This document shows positions 31,590 to 39,529 of a stretch of 64,000 bases of DNA, one piece after another. Positions within the stretch are counted from its first letter, which is position 1; each line of letters opens with the position of its first letter. Made by a program: the position numbers and the translations under genes. The stretch is from JALHOP01 sp964484195 (GTDB lineage Bacteria > Myxococcota > XYA12-FULL-58-9 > JALHOP01): assembly GCA_964484195.1 (NCBI GenBank), contig CAZAER010000002.1:1-64000 (forward strand), given 5' to 3'. The notes under the pieces are model-generated. The model saw only the letters and a list, made by a program, of their open reading frames with translations, ran no database searches and was not told where the DNA came from.

Positions 31590-32966
31590 ATGGGTTCTCC
31601 CGCCCTCGCCCCCGTTAGCAATCGCCTTCCCACCCCTTCGACGGGGTTCTCCCCTCAACCTGCATCCCCTTCGCTTCTTCATCGCGTGAGAGACGGTGGT
31701 GATCAGGTCGACACGCAGCCGCGTCCCGACCTCCGCCCGGCCACGACGAGCCCGGGCGCGCTGGACGCTCCGCGCGCGACGGTTTCTGTCCGTGAGCTTG
31801 CGTCTGCGCAGCGCGCAGCGGTTCTCGTCGGAACGAACGACCCGGCACGCGACGTGGAGACTCTGCAGACAGCAGCCAACAACGGCGGCACCTACGTTCT
31901 CCAGGGCACGTTCGACCTCGGTGAGACCGGGTCGATCGACATCACCAAAGACGTCGCCTTCCGCGGTGCGCCGAATGCCGACGGCCCGGGCGCGACCATC
32001 CGCAATGGCACGTGGGCTTTCTACGCGCGCCTGCCTGCGGGGCCGATCACCCAACCGGGTCCAGCCATCGACGTTCGCAACATCGCCTTCGACGGCGTCG
32101 CGGGCGCACCGCTTCATGCGGCCTACTCCAGCAAGATCGTGTTCAACCACAACGACGTGCGTAACGTCCGCCCTCTGCAAGTCGGATCGTACCTGCGCGC
32201 CTCGGGCGCGGTGATCGGGACGCGTGACGCACAGAATGGCAACGGGGCGTTCGTTCCCGGGGCGGTCACTGGTCCGATCGAGGTCAGAGGTAACCGCATC
32301 GATCTCAAGGTGCCGTCACCGAAAGACGTGAATGGCACGGGCGCGCAAATTCAGTTCGCCGACGCCGCCGACGCCATCGTCGCCGGTAACGTGTTCACGA
32401 ACTACAGCCGCAATTGTGCCGATGCCCTCGACAACCGAGGCGGACGCGTCGTCTTCAGCGGCAATCAGTGCATCTCCGACAAAGAAGGCTCTCCGCAGCC
32501 AACTCCGAGAACACCGAACGGCATCATCGTCGGTTGGTTCTTCGACAAGCCGGCCGAAAACATGGGCATCGCGGAGCGGCAACCGCACTACTCGGTCCTC
32601 AATAACAAGATCACCGTCAACGGCACGTCGTCGTTCGGCGTCGGTGCCATGGCTCCGCGAGCTGTGGTCGAGGGCAATCGCATCCACGTCGGTGGCGGCG
32701 CTGAGGCGGTCGGCATCCTGACCATCGCTCCCGGCTCTTGGTACCTGAACAACCGCATCAGCGGCTCAGGCCAAGCGGCTGTCATGGTCGCGAGCCCGAT
32801 GCCGGGTGTCGTCGCGGCTGGAAACGTGTACTCGAACGACACGAGTCGCTTCATGCCAAGCCAAGCGCACTACGTTCTCGCGAAGGGTACCAAAGACAAC
32901 ACGATCCTCGACCCGTCGGGTCGGGTCGTCGACAACGGTGCCAACCGCGTCGAGATGGCGCCTTAG
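31590..32966 (+). CDS. right-handed parallel beta-helix protein
   Basis: A 458-residue protein with a disordered Pro/Ser-rich leader (MGSPALAPVSNRLPTPST and on, to residue ~65). From about residue 85 it is a repetitive beta-helix: GTYVLQGTFDL, IDVRNIAFDG, KIVFNHNDVRNV, IEVRGNRIDLK, AIVAGNVFTNYS, SVLNNKITVNGTSSFGVGA, with GN-x-I/V turns typical of pectate-lyase-fold polysaccharide lyases and hydrolases. The catalytic residues are not identifiable. It overlaps the convergent beta-lactamase-fold gene by 4 bp at the stop codons. Confidence 0.65.
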   Translation: MGSPALAPVSNRLPTPSTGFSPQPASPSLLHRVRDGGDQVDTQPRPDLRPATTSPGALDAPRATVSVRELASAQRAAVLVGTNDPARDVETLQTAANNGGTYVLQGTFDLGETGSIDITKDVAFRGAPNADGPGATIRNGTWAFYARLPAGPITQPGPAIDVRNIAFDGVAGAPLHAAYSSKIVFNHNDVRNVRPLQVGSYLRASGAVIGTRDAQNGNGAFVPGAVTGPIEVRGNRIDLKVPSPKDVNGTGAQIQFADAADAIVAGNVFTNYSRNCADALDNRGGRVVFSGNQCISDKEGSPQPTPRTPNGIIVGWFFDKPAENMGIAERQPHYSVLNNKITVNGTSSFGVGAMAPRAVVEGNRIHVGGGAEAVGILTIAPGSWYLNNRISGSGQAAVMVASPMPGVVAAGNVYSNDTSRFMPSQAHYVLAKGTKDNTILDPSGRVVDNGANRVEMAP

Positions 32967-34393
32967 GCTTCTACGGCGCTGATCAGGCTCTTCGCTTTGT
33001 CAGCGAGTGTTTTGAGCTCGGGCGGGATGACGTAGTCCACGCGTGCGTTGATGTCCTTGGCGACGACGCCATGTGCCGCGTCGCCGATCTTTCGCACGAA
33101 ATCGGGGAGCCATCTCCCCGACGTCCCGCCGGAGTTCGTCGTTACCGCGACCGCTATACCGGTCTCTGGATAGACGGCGAACACGGCCGTGTGGTTGTCG
33201 TCGATTCCCAGATGGCCGAACGACATTTTTCCGTCGATGCTCTGCCAGTACATGCCGCGCGCGTAGGCCATGGTGCCGAGACCGATGTTGAACGTGGCGT
33301 GAGGGTTCAGCATCTGCATGAAGTCTTGCTGCTCGAGACCAGCCGCCGACTTCGTGCCGCCGAGGAGGCCGAGCATACCGTCGAGATACTTTCGTAAGCC
33401 TTCGATCGATATCGAGAGACCCGCCGACCCAGCGTAGACGTTGGCCTCGTGCAGCACAGGCGTCGTCTTCCGTGAGCGGTCGAAGCCATGCGTTACACGA
33501 TCGCGTAGGAACGTCGCATCGCGCGGCACGTTGAACGTTGCCTGATCATCGAGACCGAGCGGTCCGAAGAGCGCGTTGCTTGCGAGCTTCTGGAAATCGG
33601 CCGTCTCGCTTCCGGCGCCTTCCTTGGACAGTGCACCGACGACGCGTGCGAGGATGTTGTAGTTGACGTTCGAGTAGTTGAACGTGCCGGATGGTCCGCT
33701 AAAGAAGTCTTTTTTCAGAACCAGCGCGTCCATCTCGGCATCGGTAATGCCGCGTCCCTCTTTGGCGACGAGCTCGGTGTCGAGGTAGTCGTAGGCGATA
33801 CCGCTGGTGTGGTTGCAGAGCTCGTGGAGAGTGACGGACTCCCATGCCTTCGGGTTCTTCAAAGTTCCGTTTGCTATCGCGGACTTGAGGTGTCGGACGA
33901 ATGGGATATCGAAATCTAGCAAGCGCGCTTCCAGCGACACGCCGTGCTTTTTCAGCATGGCAGTCAGGAGGAGGCCGGTGACCGACTTCGAGATCGACGC
34001 GACCCTGCAGAGGCGCGAGGCGTTGGCAGGAAGAGTCGCGCCCTGGTCACCCAAGCCGGCGACGCCGCGCGCTGCCTGATAGAGCGCGATGGGCCGATTC
34101 TTGTCCAACGCAAGCACGGTCACGGCAACGGCGGGACTTTTCGTCGTCGCCTTGTTCACCAGATCGTCGAGTTGCTTCAGCGCTGCCGCGGACAGTTGAA
34201 CGTCGCTGCGGACATGGGCTGTGCTTTTGACGCGCTGCGCAGCCTGACTGTCCGCGAGAACGAACGTGTCTCCGTGCGACGGCCCAGCACGGTTCTGCGA
34301 CACGCTCTGCGGGGGCTGTGCGCCAGGCGCGCTCGGCGAGGGAGCGCTGCGCACATCCGCGGAAGGCTGAGTCGGTAGCACGGTGAGCGACAA
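32963..34393 (-). CDS. serine beta-lactamase-fold hydrolase
   Basis: A 476-residue protein of the class C beta-lactamase / D-alanyl-carboxypeptidase / esterase superfamily. The SxxK motif is S133-I-S-K136, the YxN motif Y240-S-N242, and a C-terminal HLGIDDNHTAVFAVYPETG with conserved Gly/His covers the third region. The N-terminal ~60 residues are Pro/Ser/Gln rich and predicted disordered, with no signal peptide, unlike most family members. Substrates could be peptidoglycan stem peptides, esters or beta-lactams; the sequence does not decide. It ends inside the stop of the beta-helix gene and is followed downstream by no gene on this strand. Confidence 0.8.
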   Translation of the reverse strand: MSLTVLPTQPSADVRSAPSPSAPGAQPPQSVSQNRAGPSHGDTFVLADSQAAQRVKSTAHVRSDVQLSAAALKQLDDLVNKATTKSPAVAVTVLALDKNRPIALYQAARGVAGLGDQGATLPANASRLCRVASISKSVTGLLLTAMLKKHGVSLEARLLDFDIPFVRHLKSAIANGTLKNPKAWESVTLHELCNHTSGIAYDYLDTELVAKEGRGITDAEMDALVLKKDFFSGPSGTFNYSNVNYNILARVVGALSKEGAGSETADFQKLASNALFGPLGLDDQATFNVPRDATFLRDRVTHGFDRSRKTTPVLHEANVYAGSAGLSISIEGLRKYLDGMLGLLGGTKSAAGLEQQDFMQMLNPHATFNIGLGTMAYARGMYWQSIDGKMSFGHLGIDDNHTAVFAVYPETGIAVAVTTNSGGTSGRWLPDFVRKIGDAAHGVVAKDINARVDYVIPPELKTLADKAKSLISAVEA

Positions 34394-34447
34394 GGGCGGG
34401 TCCTTTTTGGGGGAAACGCCCTTATCGACCGTGCGCGCTCGGTGGTG

Positions 34448-34915
34448 CTAACTGCTCCAGCGTCTGAGGATCGCGAGCTGACTGATCAAGCCGTTTTCGT
34501 TGCCACGGCGACTTCCGTGCTCGCGGACCAACCCTTCGAGGTAGCCGACGAGCGCGGGAAGCTCTGTTGCCGCGATCGTGAATCTCTCGCCCAGCACTCC
34601 GAAGCGTTCTCTCCCCGTCGTGCAGCTGGCGGACACGGAGATTCCTTTGTCCTCGCGGCGTTCGAGGTCGATCGCGCCTTCTCCGAAGGCATAGGCGACG
34701 TTGATGGCACCCAGCGAGATGCGCTCGCGCTTGCAGGACGCTGCCACTACGGCGTTTTCGGCGCCGCCATGTCTCTCCACGAAGCTCGCGACGAGGCTTC
34801 TAACACGATCGACGCCGGGTGTTCCGCTACTGCCGTCGCGACCTGCCGCTTTAACGGACGACTCGCCGGTGACGACCCCATGGGTCGCGGTCGAAATACG
34901 CTTCGGCAGGTACAT
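34448..34915 (-). CDS. hypothetical protein, paralogue of 2714..3187
   Basis: A 155-residue protein starting MYLPKRISTATHGV. It is homologous over most of its length to the product of 2714..3187 (VERHGGAENAV, NVAYAFGEGAIDLERREDKG, RFGVLGERFTI, ELPALVGYLEGLVRE, ENGLISQLAILRRWS). The conserved Asp/Arg/Glu suggest an enzymatic or nucleic-acid-binding site, but I do not recognise a family. It lies 60 bp after the FN3 lipoprotein's stop, and its own stop is 54 bp from the start codon of the beta-lactamase-fold gene. Confidence 0.65.
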   Translation of the reverse strand: MYLPKRISTATHGVVTGESSVKAAGRDGSSGTPGVDRVRSLVASFVERHGGAENAVVAASCKRERISLGAINVAYAFGEGAIDLERREDKGISVSASCTTGRERFGVLGERFTIAATELPALVGYLEGLVREHGSRRGNENGLISQLAILRRWSS

Positions 34916-34975
34916 GGGCGGCTCCACACGGGTCGGGCGTGACCAAGCGGTCACGCCGCGACCCAAGAGTGTTTC

Positions 34976-36814
34976 CTAGTTGGGATAGCTGTTGTCATTG
35001 CCGGGCAGTACCGGCACGCCGTTAGGCACATCGACGAGGACGATGTTGACGTTGCTGTACATGGTGGCGAGGTTCGCCCCGAGCTGTACGACGTTGGTGC
35101 CCGTCACGAGGTCCGTGATGGGGATGGTCACCGATAGCGTACGCCAGCCGTACGTACGTTGGTCCGGATACGGCCACGGCGTCGGATGCGCATGACCATT
35201 GACGGTCACGTTCAGAACGCTCGGGACCTCGTAGTGATAGAAGTTGAACAGCACGCGCACTCGCGCAGCTTGGCGATTGGCCGGCATGTTCAACACGTTC
35301 CACGACGTCTGCTGGTTCGCGTTGGCAAACTTGCCGAGGTTCACCGCGCCATTGGGAGCGGGAGCCGTGTTGTCCAGCGCGTCGTAGCTGAAGTCGCGGT
35401 ACGTGAACGGTCCGTCAAAGGCGACATTGTCCCAGGCGAACGTGTGCTCGCGCTGTGACGGATAGCCGGCCGGACCCTTGTCTGCGTTATAGTGGACGTC
35501 CTCGATCCAGATGAGACCGCGGGTGAGTGTGAGATTCGCATTCGTCATCTCGGCAATGAGCTTGAGATTGCTCGCCGTCGGTGTGACGCCGGCGTCGGTC
35601 GCCCAAATCTCGACTCTGTTCTGAGAAATACGGAGCTCCACGTGATTCAGCTGGTCGGGACCGCTCGGCGAGGTCACGCAACCGCGCTTCGTGAGCTGCA
35701 CCTGGCGAGGGCCGTAACCGATGGTGTCATCCTGGACGAAGTCGCGGATGACGACCGCAGAATCGACGGTCCAGCGATCTCTGTTGAGATTGTCTCCGTT
35801 CGGGCAACTGCCGTACTGCCCAGCGGCGGCGAAGGCAGAGAAGCGAATGCCGAAGCCATGCTGCGGATTCGCTTGCCACTCGTCATTCCAGATGAACGGC
35901 GCCGGCACGGGCGCATCCGTCAGCCAGAATTCCGGCCAAGCCGCGTGGGTTCCGAAGGTGTTGTTCGACACGTCGAAGCTCACGGTGCCGGTGCGTCCGG
36001 CGTAGTCGAACGGCTGCTTGGGGTACATGGCCAGAGCGGTCACGATGCCCGCGTCCTGCGCGCCGGTGTTGTTGTCGTTTACGGCTTCGCGAAGCTGACC
36101 GTTGCAGATGATCACGTCGTTGGGCGTGAGCACTTCGATCGGGCCGTTACAACTCTGGAGAGTCGTCGGGTTCCATTCGTTGTACATGCCTTGCCCGAAG
36201 TTCACCGACTGCGAGGTGCGTGAAACACCCCAGAAGTCCCCGTTCAGATCTCCGGCGCGGTTGTTGCCGCGAGCTGGCGCATCGAACGTGTCGCAGAAGA
36301 CCGCCGGGCCCGACGCGAGCAGCATGCCGCAGGAGCCGCCACCACCGGTTGGCGGAGGTGGTGGTGGTGGCGGCGGCGGCGGTGGTGGTGGCGGCGGAGG
36401 CGGAGGAGGCGGCGGCGGAGTGACCGAGCCTGTCGGTGTCGCTGATACTTCGATTGAATTTCGGCTCTCGCCTTCGAGCCAGTTTCCGCCACTGATGACG
36501 TAGTAATACGTCTGGCCGTTCGTGACCGAGGTGTCCGCGTAGGTCGAGGTTGGCGCATAGACAATATCGAGCAAGGTGTACGGGCCGCCGCTCGTCGCAG
36601 ACCTCTTGACGCCGTAGGCTACCGCGCCATTGACGCTGGCCCATGTGAGGGTAACCCGCGCATTGCCCGCTACGGCAACGACGCTGCCTGGCCTCCGAAG
36701 GGCATCAAACGCGTCCAGATCGTTGAGCTCGTCCTCCGGCCCCTCCTGGCCGCAGGCAGCTAAGAGTGCAAATACGACTGTTGAAGCGACTATGAGTGTT
36801 CGCTTGTTGAACAT
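34976..36814 (-). CDS. lipoprotein with FN3 domain, polyproline linker and lectin/glucanase-like domain
   Basis: A 612-residue protein starting MFNKRTLIVA (an ATG 6 bp upstream is possible). The lipoprotein signal ends VFALLAACGQ. Residues ~45-130 form a fibronectin type III domain (VAVAGNARVTLTWASVNGAV and TYYYVISGG). Next is a linker of 23 consecutive Pro, then a Gly/Ser segment. The C-terminal ~430 residues look like a concanavalin-type jelly-roll (CDTFDAPARGNNRAGDLNGD, TGTVSFDVSNNTFGTHAAWP), as in GH16-like glucanases; catalytic residues were not seen. A polysaccharide-binding surface role is inferred. Divergent from the metallopeptidase gene. Confidence 0.6.
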   Translation of the reverse strand: MFNKRTLIVASTVVFALLAACGQEGPEDELNDLDAFDALRRPGSVVAVAGNARVTLTWASVNGAVAYGVKRSATSGGPYTLLDIVYAPTSTYADTSVTNGQTYYYVISGGNWLEGESRNSIEVSATPTGSVTPPPPPPPPPPPPPPPPPPPPPPPTGGGGSCGMLLASGPAVFCDTFDAPARGNNRAGDLNGDFWGVSRTSQSVNFGQGMYNEWNPTTLQSCNGPIEVLTPNDVIICNGQLREAVNDNNTGAQDAGIVTALAMYPKQPFDYAGRTGTVSFDVSNNTFGTHAAWPEFWLTDAPVPAPFIWNDEWQANPQHGFGIRFSAFAAAGQYGSCPNGDNLNRDRWTVDSAVVIRDFVQDDTIGYGPRQVQLTKRGCVTSPSGPDQLNHVELRISQNRVEIWATDAGVTPTASNLKLIAEMTNANLTLTRGLIWIEDVHYNADKGPAGYPSQREHTFAWDNVAFDGPFTYRDFSYDALDNTAPAPNGAVNLGKFANANQQTSWNVLNMPANRQAARVRVLFNFYHYEVPSVLNVTVNGHAHPTPWPYPDQRTYGWRTLSVTIPITDLVTGTNVVQLGANLATMYSNVNIVLVDVPNGVPVLPGNDNSYPN

Positions 36815-36855
36815 GAGCACCTACCTTTGAGGTTCGTAAGTGTTCGTCGGTGGTG

Positions 36856-36890
36856 AAACGGCTCACATCGCGTCGAGACGTGAGCCGTTT
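36856..36890. other. 11-bp stem-loop between divergent lipoprotein genes
   Basis: AAACGGCTCAC (36856-36866) and GTGAGCCGTTT (36880-36890) are perfectly complementary around a 13-nt loop. It lies between the divergent starts at 36814 and 36921, so it is in the leader of one gene or overlaps an operator. It could be an attenuator, an operator or a hairpin for either transcript. No poly-T tract follows on the plus strand. Confidence 0.5.
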
Positions 36891-36920
36891 GAGAGGATTC
36901 GAGCTACTAATTAGGTCTGC

Positions 36921-38210
36921 ATGAGGCGTTTTCGGTCCATGCGCTTGGTCGTCGTGACGCTCGTCGCTGGCGTGTGCGCCTGCGGTGGCGAGGTGCGCGC
37001 GCCTGGCCTTGACGGCCTCGAAGACCTCGACGGAGATGGCGACAGGACGACCGGCGATGGAGGCGTGTTCGACACGACCATTACTCCCGTCAGCCAGGTC
37101 GCGCAGTCCGCTATGGCGGGCAAGTCGGTCTCTGACATGCCGGTGGTGGTCGTACGCGATGCGTCGGGCAGGCCGCTCGCTGGGCAAGTCGTTCATTTCA
37201 CGGTCGAGCTGGGCGACGGGGCGATTGACCCGGACATCGTCATCACCGGAGCTGACGGGCAGGCCGCGCTGACCTCGTGGAGACTCGGAAAGCGCGTCAC
37301 CCTCAATCGCGTCCATGCGAGTCTTGACTCTCTGCCCGGCGTCACACCAGCGTCGTTCGACGCCAACGTCAGCAGCGACTATGCAATCGCTATCGATTAT
37401 CGAAGCACTGTGACAGCGGCGCAGCGGGCCGCTTTCGAAGACGCGGCGGCTCGCTGGTCCGCGGTGATCGTCGGCGACCTCCCTGACGTGACCGTGACCA
37501 CGTCGCGGATCTCGTCCGCCTGCGTTGCTGTTCCCGACGGCCCGTCGCGTCTCATCGACGACCTCGTCGTGTTCGCGACGGTGACGCCTATCGATGGACT
37601 GGGTGGGACGCTCGCTCAGTCTGGCCCATGTTTGCAACGCAGTGACGGATCGATCGTCGCGGGCGTCATGATCTTCGACAGTGACGACCTGGATTTCCTC
37701 GAGAGCAATGGCGTGCTCGAGGGTACGGTGATGCACGAGATGGGACACGTCATCGGCTTCGGTTCGCTTTGGCGGATCCCGCCTTGGGACCTCGTCGTGT
37801 CTCCCTCTCTGCCGTCGTCACCCGGTGCCAACACGCGCTTTTCGGGCGCCACGGCCGGCGCCGCCTTCATCAGCATTGGCGGCATGGGGTTCGGTGGCCT
37901 CGTGCCTGTCGACAACACGGCAGTCCCGGGCTCGGCCGATGTGCACTGGCGCGAGACCGAGCTCGGCGATGAGCTGATGACGCCCGAGATCAACGGCACC
38001 GAGCCAGCCCTACCGTTGAGCATCGTGACCGTGGCGGCCTTCGCCGATCTCGGCGTCTACACCATCAACGACGCGGCGAGTGACGACTTCCAGCTCGGCG
38101 CAGCGCTACGCGCCGACAGCCATGTGCGACCCCCGCCCATCGTGAGCTGTACCTCGGCCGCGCCTTCCGAGGCTTTGCCGCTTGGCGGTGGCATCATTGG
38201 TCTCAAGTGA
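36921..38210 (+). CDS. leishmanolysin-like zinc metallopeptidase, lipoprotein
   Basis: A 429-residue protein. A lipoprotein signal (MRLVVVTLVAGVCACGG) gives Cys21. Residues ~65-150 form an invasin/BIG1-like Ig domain (VVVRDASGRPLAGQVVHFTV). Residues ~155-400 form a metzincin-like peptidase with HEMGH at 272-276 (H272, E273, H276) and GFGSLW after it, the pattern of leishmanolysin-type (M8) proteins. The third zinc ligand may be the His in DVHWRETE, and a Met-turn is likely in ELMTPEINGT. A surface protease is inferred. Its stop overlaps the GTG of the HAD gene by 4 bp. Confidence 0.75.
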   Translation: MRRFRSMRLVVVTLVAGVCACGGEVRAPGLDGLEDLDGDGDRTTGDGGVFDTTITPVSQVAQSAMAGKSVSDMPVVVVRDASGRPLAGQVVHFTVELGDGAIDPDIVITGADGQAALTSWRLGKRVTLNRVHASLDSLPGVTPASFDANVSSDYAIAIDYRSTVTAAQRAAFEDAAARWSAVIVGDLPDVTVTTSRISSACVAVPDGPSRLIDDLVVFATVTPIDGLGGTLAQSGPCLQRSDGSIVAGVMIFDSDDLDFLESNGVLEGTVMHEMGHVIGFGSLWRIPPWDLVVSPSLPSSPGANTRFSGATAGAAFISIGGMGFGGLVPVDNTAVPGSADVHWRETELGDELMTPEINGTEPALPLSIVTVAAFADLGVYTINDAASDDFQLGAALRADSHVRPPPIVSCTSAAPSEALPLGGGIIGLK

Positions 38211-38866
38211 GCGCCACGGGCTTTTTGTTCGATCGTAGCTTTGCGGCCATCCTCTTCGACATGGATGGCACGCTCATCAACTCGATTGCGGTCGCCGAGC
38301 GCGTTTGGGGAGCGTGGGCGCGTCGTCATGGGCTCGACGTGGCGACGTTCTTGCCGACGATTCACGGGCGCCGTGTGCCCGAGACCATCGCGGCGACCGG
38401 CATCGAAGGGATCGACATCGAGCGTGAGGCTGCTGGGATTACCGCGGCCGAGCTCGAGGACGTCGAAGGCATCGTCCCCATCGCGGGCGCAGTCGATTTT
38501 CTCGCGTCCGTTCCAGCGGACAAGCAAGCGCTCGTGACTTCGGCTCCACGTGCGCTTGCGCTGCGCCGACTTGCAGCGGCAGGGGTGCCGGCGCCGCGTA
38601 CCATCGTCGCAGGCGAAGACGTCGCGCGCGGGAAGCCAGCTCCCGATCCCTATCTGCTGGCCGCACGACGACTAGGGGTCGACGCCCGCGAATGTCTGGT
38701 CGTCGAAGATATCCAAGCGGGGATCACCGCAGCCGAGGCCGCCGGTGCGAGCGTGCTCGTGATCACCGCGACACATCACGACAAATTCACAGGCTCGCAC
38801 GTTCAGCGCGAGGACTACGCCTCGCTGACACTGAGCGTCGAAAATGGCAGGTTGCGCATTCGGTGA
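38207..38866 (+). CDS. HAD-superfamily phosphatase (subfamily IA)
   Basis: A 219-residue haloacid-dehalogenase-type hydrolase. Motif I DMDGT is at 18-22 (Asp18 nucleophile, Asp20 acid/base), motif II TSAP near residue 108, motif III Lys in GKPAPDPYL, motif IV VVEDIQAG. The helical cap at 30-80 fits the sugar-phosphatase / beta-phosphoglucomutase branch. The substrate is probably a small sugar phosphate, but not decidable. GTG start overlapping the metallopeptidase stop suggests coupled translation. Confidence 0.85.
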   Translation: MSATGFLFDRSFAAILFDMDGTLINSIAVAERVWGAWARRHGLDVATFLPTIHGRRVPETIAATGIEGIDIEREAAGITAAELEDVEGIVPIAGAVDFLASVPADKQALVTSAPRALALRRLAAAGVPAPRTIVAGEDVARGKPAPDPYLLAARRLGVDARECLVVEDIQAGITAAEAAGASVLVITATHHDKFTGSHVQREDYASLTLSVENGRLRIR

Positions 38867-38887
38867 CGTGACGCGTACGATTTTGCC

Positions 38888-39529
38888 ATGGCCATTGCTC
38901 CTACTTCGTCGGTGCACCAGCTCGTCATCGAAGGTCTCCAGAGTCGGATCGAGCGCCGCCTGATCTCGGTGAATGACGCGAAAGCGGAGGCGCGTCGCCT
39001 CGAGGTTCCGGAAGGGCTCATCGGGCAGCTCTCGGAGACCGTCGGTGCCGTCCCATACGGCACGCAGTCACAGGTCGTCGCTCGCCCGAACGCAGTTCCC
39101 GCGACCTCTGCTGCGCGCGGTAGCGCTGCGATTCATGCGGCGGTCCCCGCCAAGGGCGAGCTCGCGATTCGCACCATTGCTCTCGACGATCTGTCGGATC
39201 ACAGGATCAGCGGTTTCCTTCAGCAGACGGCGCGTGAAGCGGCGCACGAGCTCAAGAGCAAAGGTCTGCTCAAGATCACCGTGTTGGGAATCTACACGAT
39301 GGGCAGTGAGATCTCGGACTGCCTCGACGCGGTTCGCCGCCATGAGCGCGAGCTCGTCGCTCTAGCGCGTGACGGACGCGGGACGCGCGTCGGTGTCTTC
39401 GCCGGCGGCGTGACCGAGAACCTCGAAGGTGCGCGCTCGCTCGCCAAACAAATGGGTCGCACCCAGTTGCCGGCGGTCGAGATCGACGTCTCTGGCGCGG
39501 AGGCGGTCCTGCGCTTCGCCGTCGTCTAG
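38888..39529 (+). CDS. hypothetical protein (213 aa)
   Basis: A 213-residue soluble protein with no signal peptide. The N-terminal ~90 residues are helical and charged (LVIEGLQSRIERRLISVNDA), followed by a Val/Pro/Ala-rich linker. A C-terminal alpha/beta domain begins at about 100 (RTIALDDLSDHRISGFLQQT, LLKITVLGIYTMG, TRVGVFAGGV, LPAVEIDVSGAEAVLRFAVV). I do not recognise it. It follows the HAD gene by 21 bp on the same strand, and its stop overlaps that of the convergent flavoenzyme gene by 4 bp. Confidence 0.5.
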   Translation: MAIAPTSSVHQLVIEGLQSRIERRLISVNDAKAEARRLEVPEGLIGQLSETVGAVPYGTQSQVVARPNAVPATSAARGSAAIHAAVPAKGELAIRTIALDDLSDHRISGFLQQTAREAAHELKSKGLLKITVLGIYTMGSEISDCLDAVRRHERELVALARDGRGTRVGVFAGGVTENLEGARSLAKQMGRTQLPAVEIDVSGAEAVLRFAVV

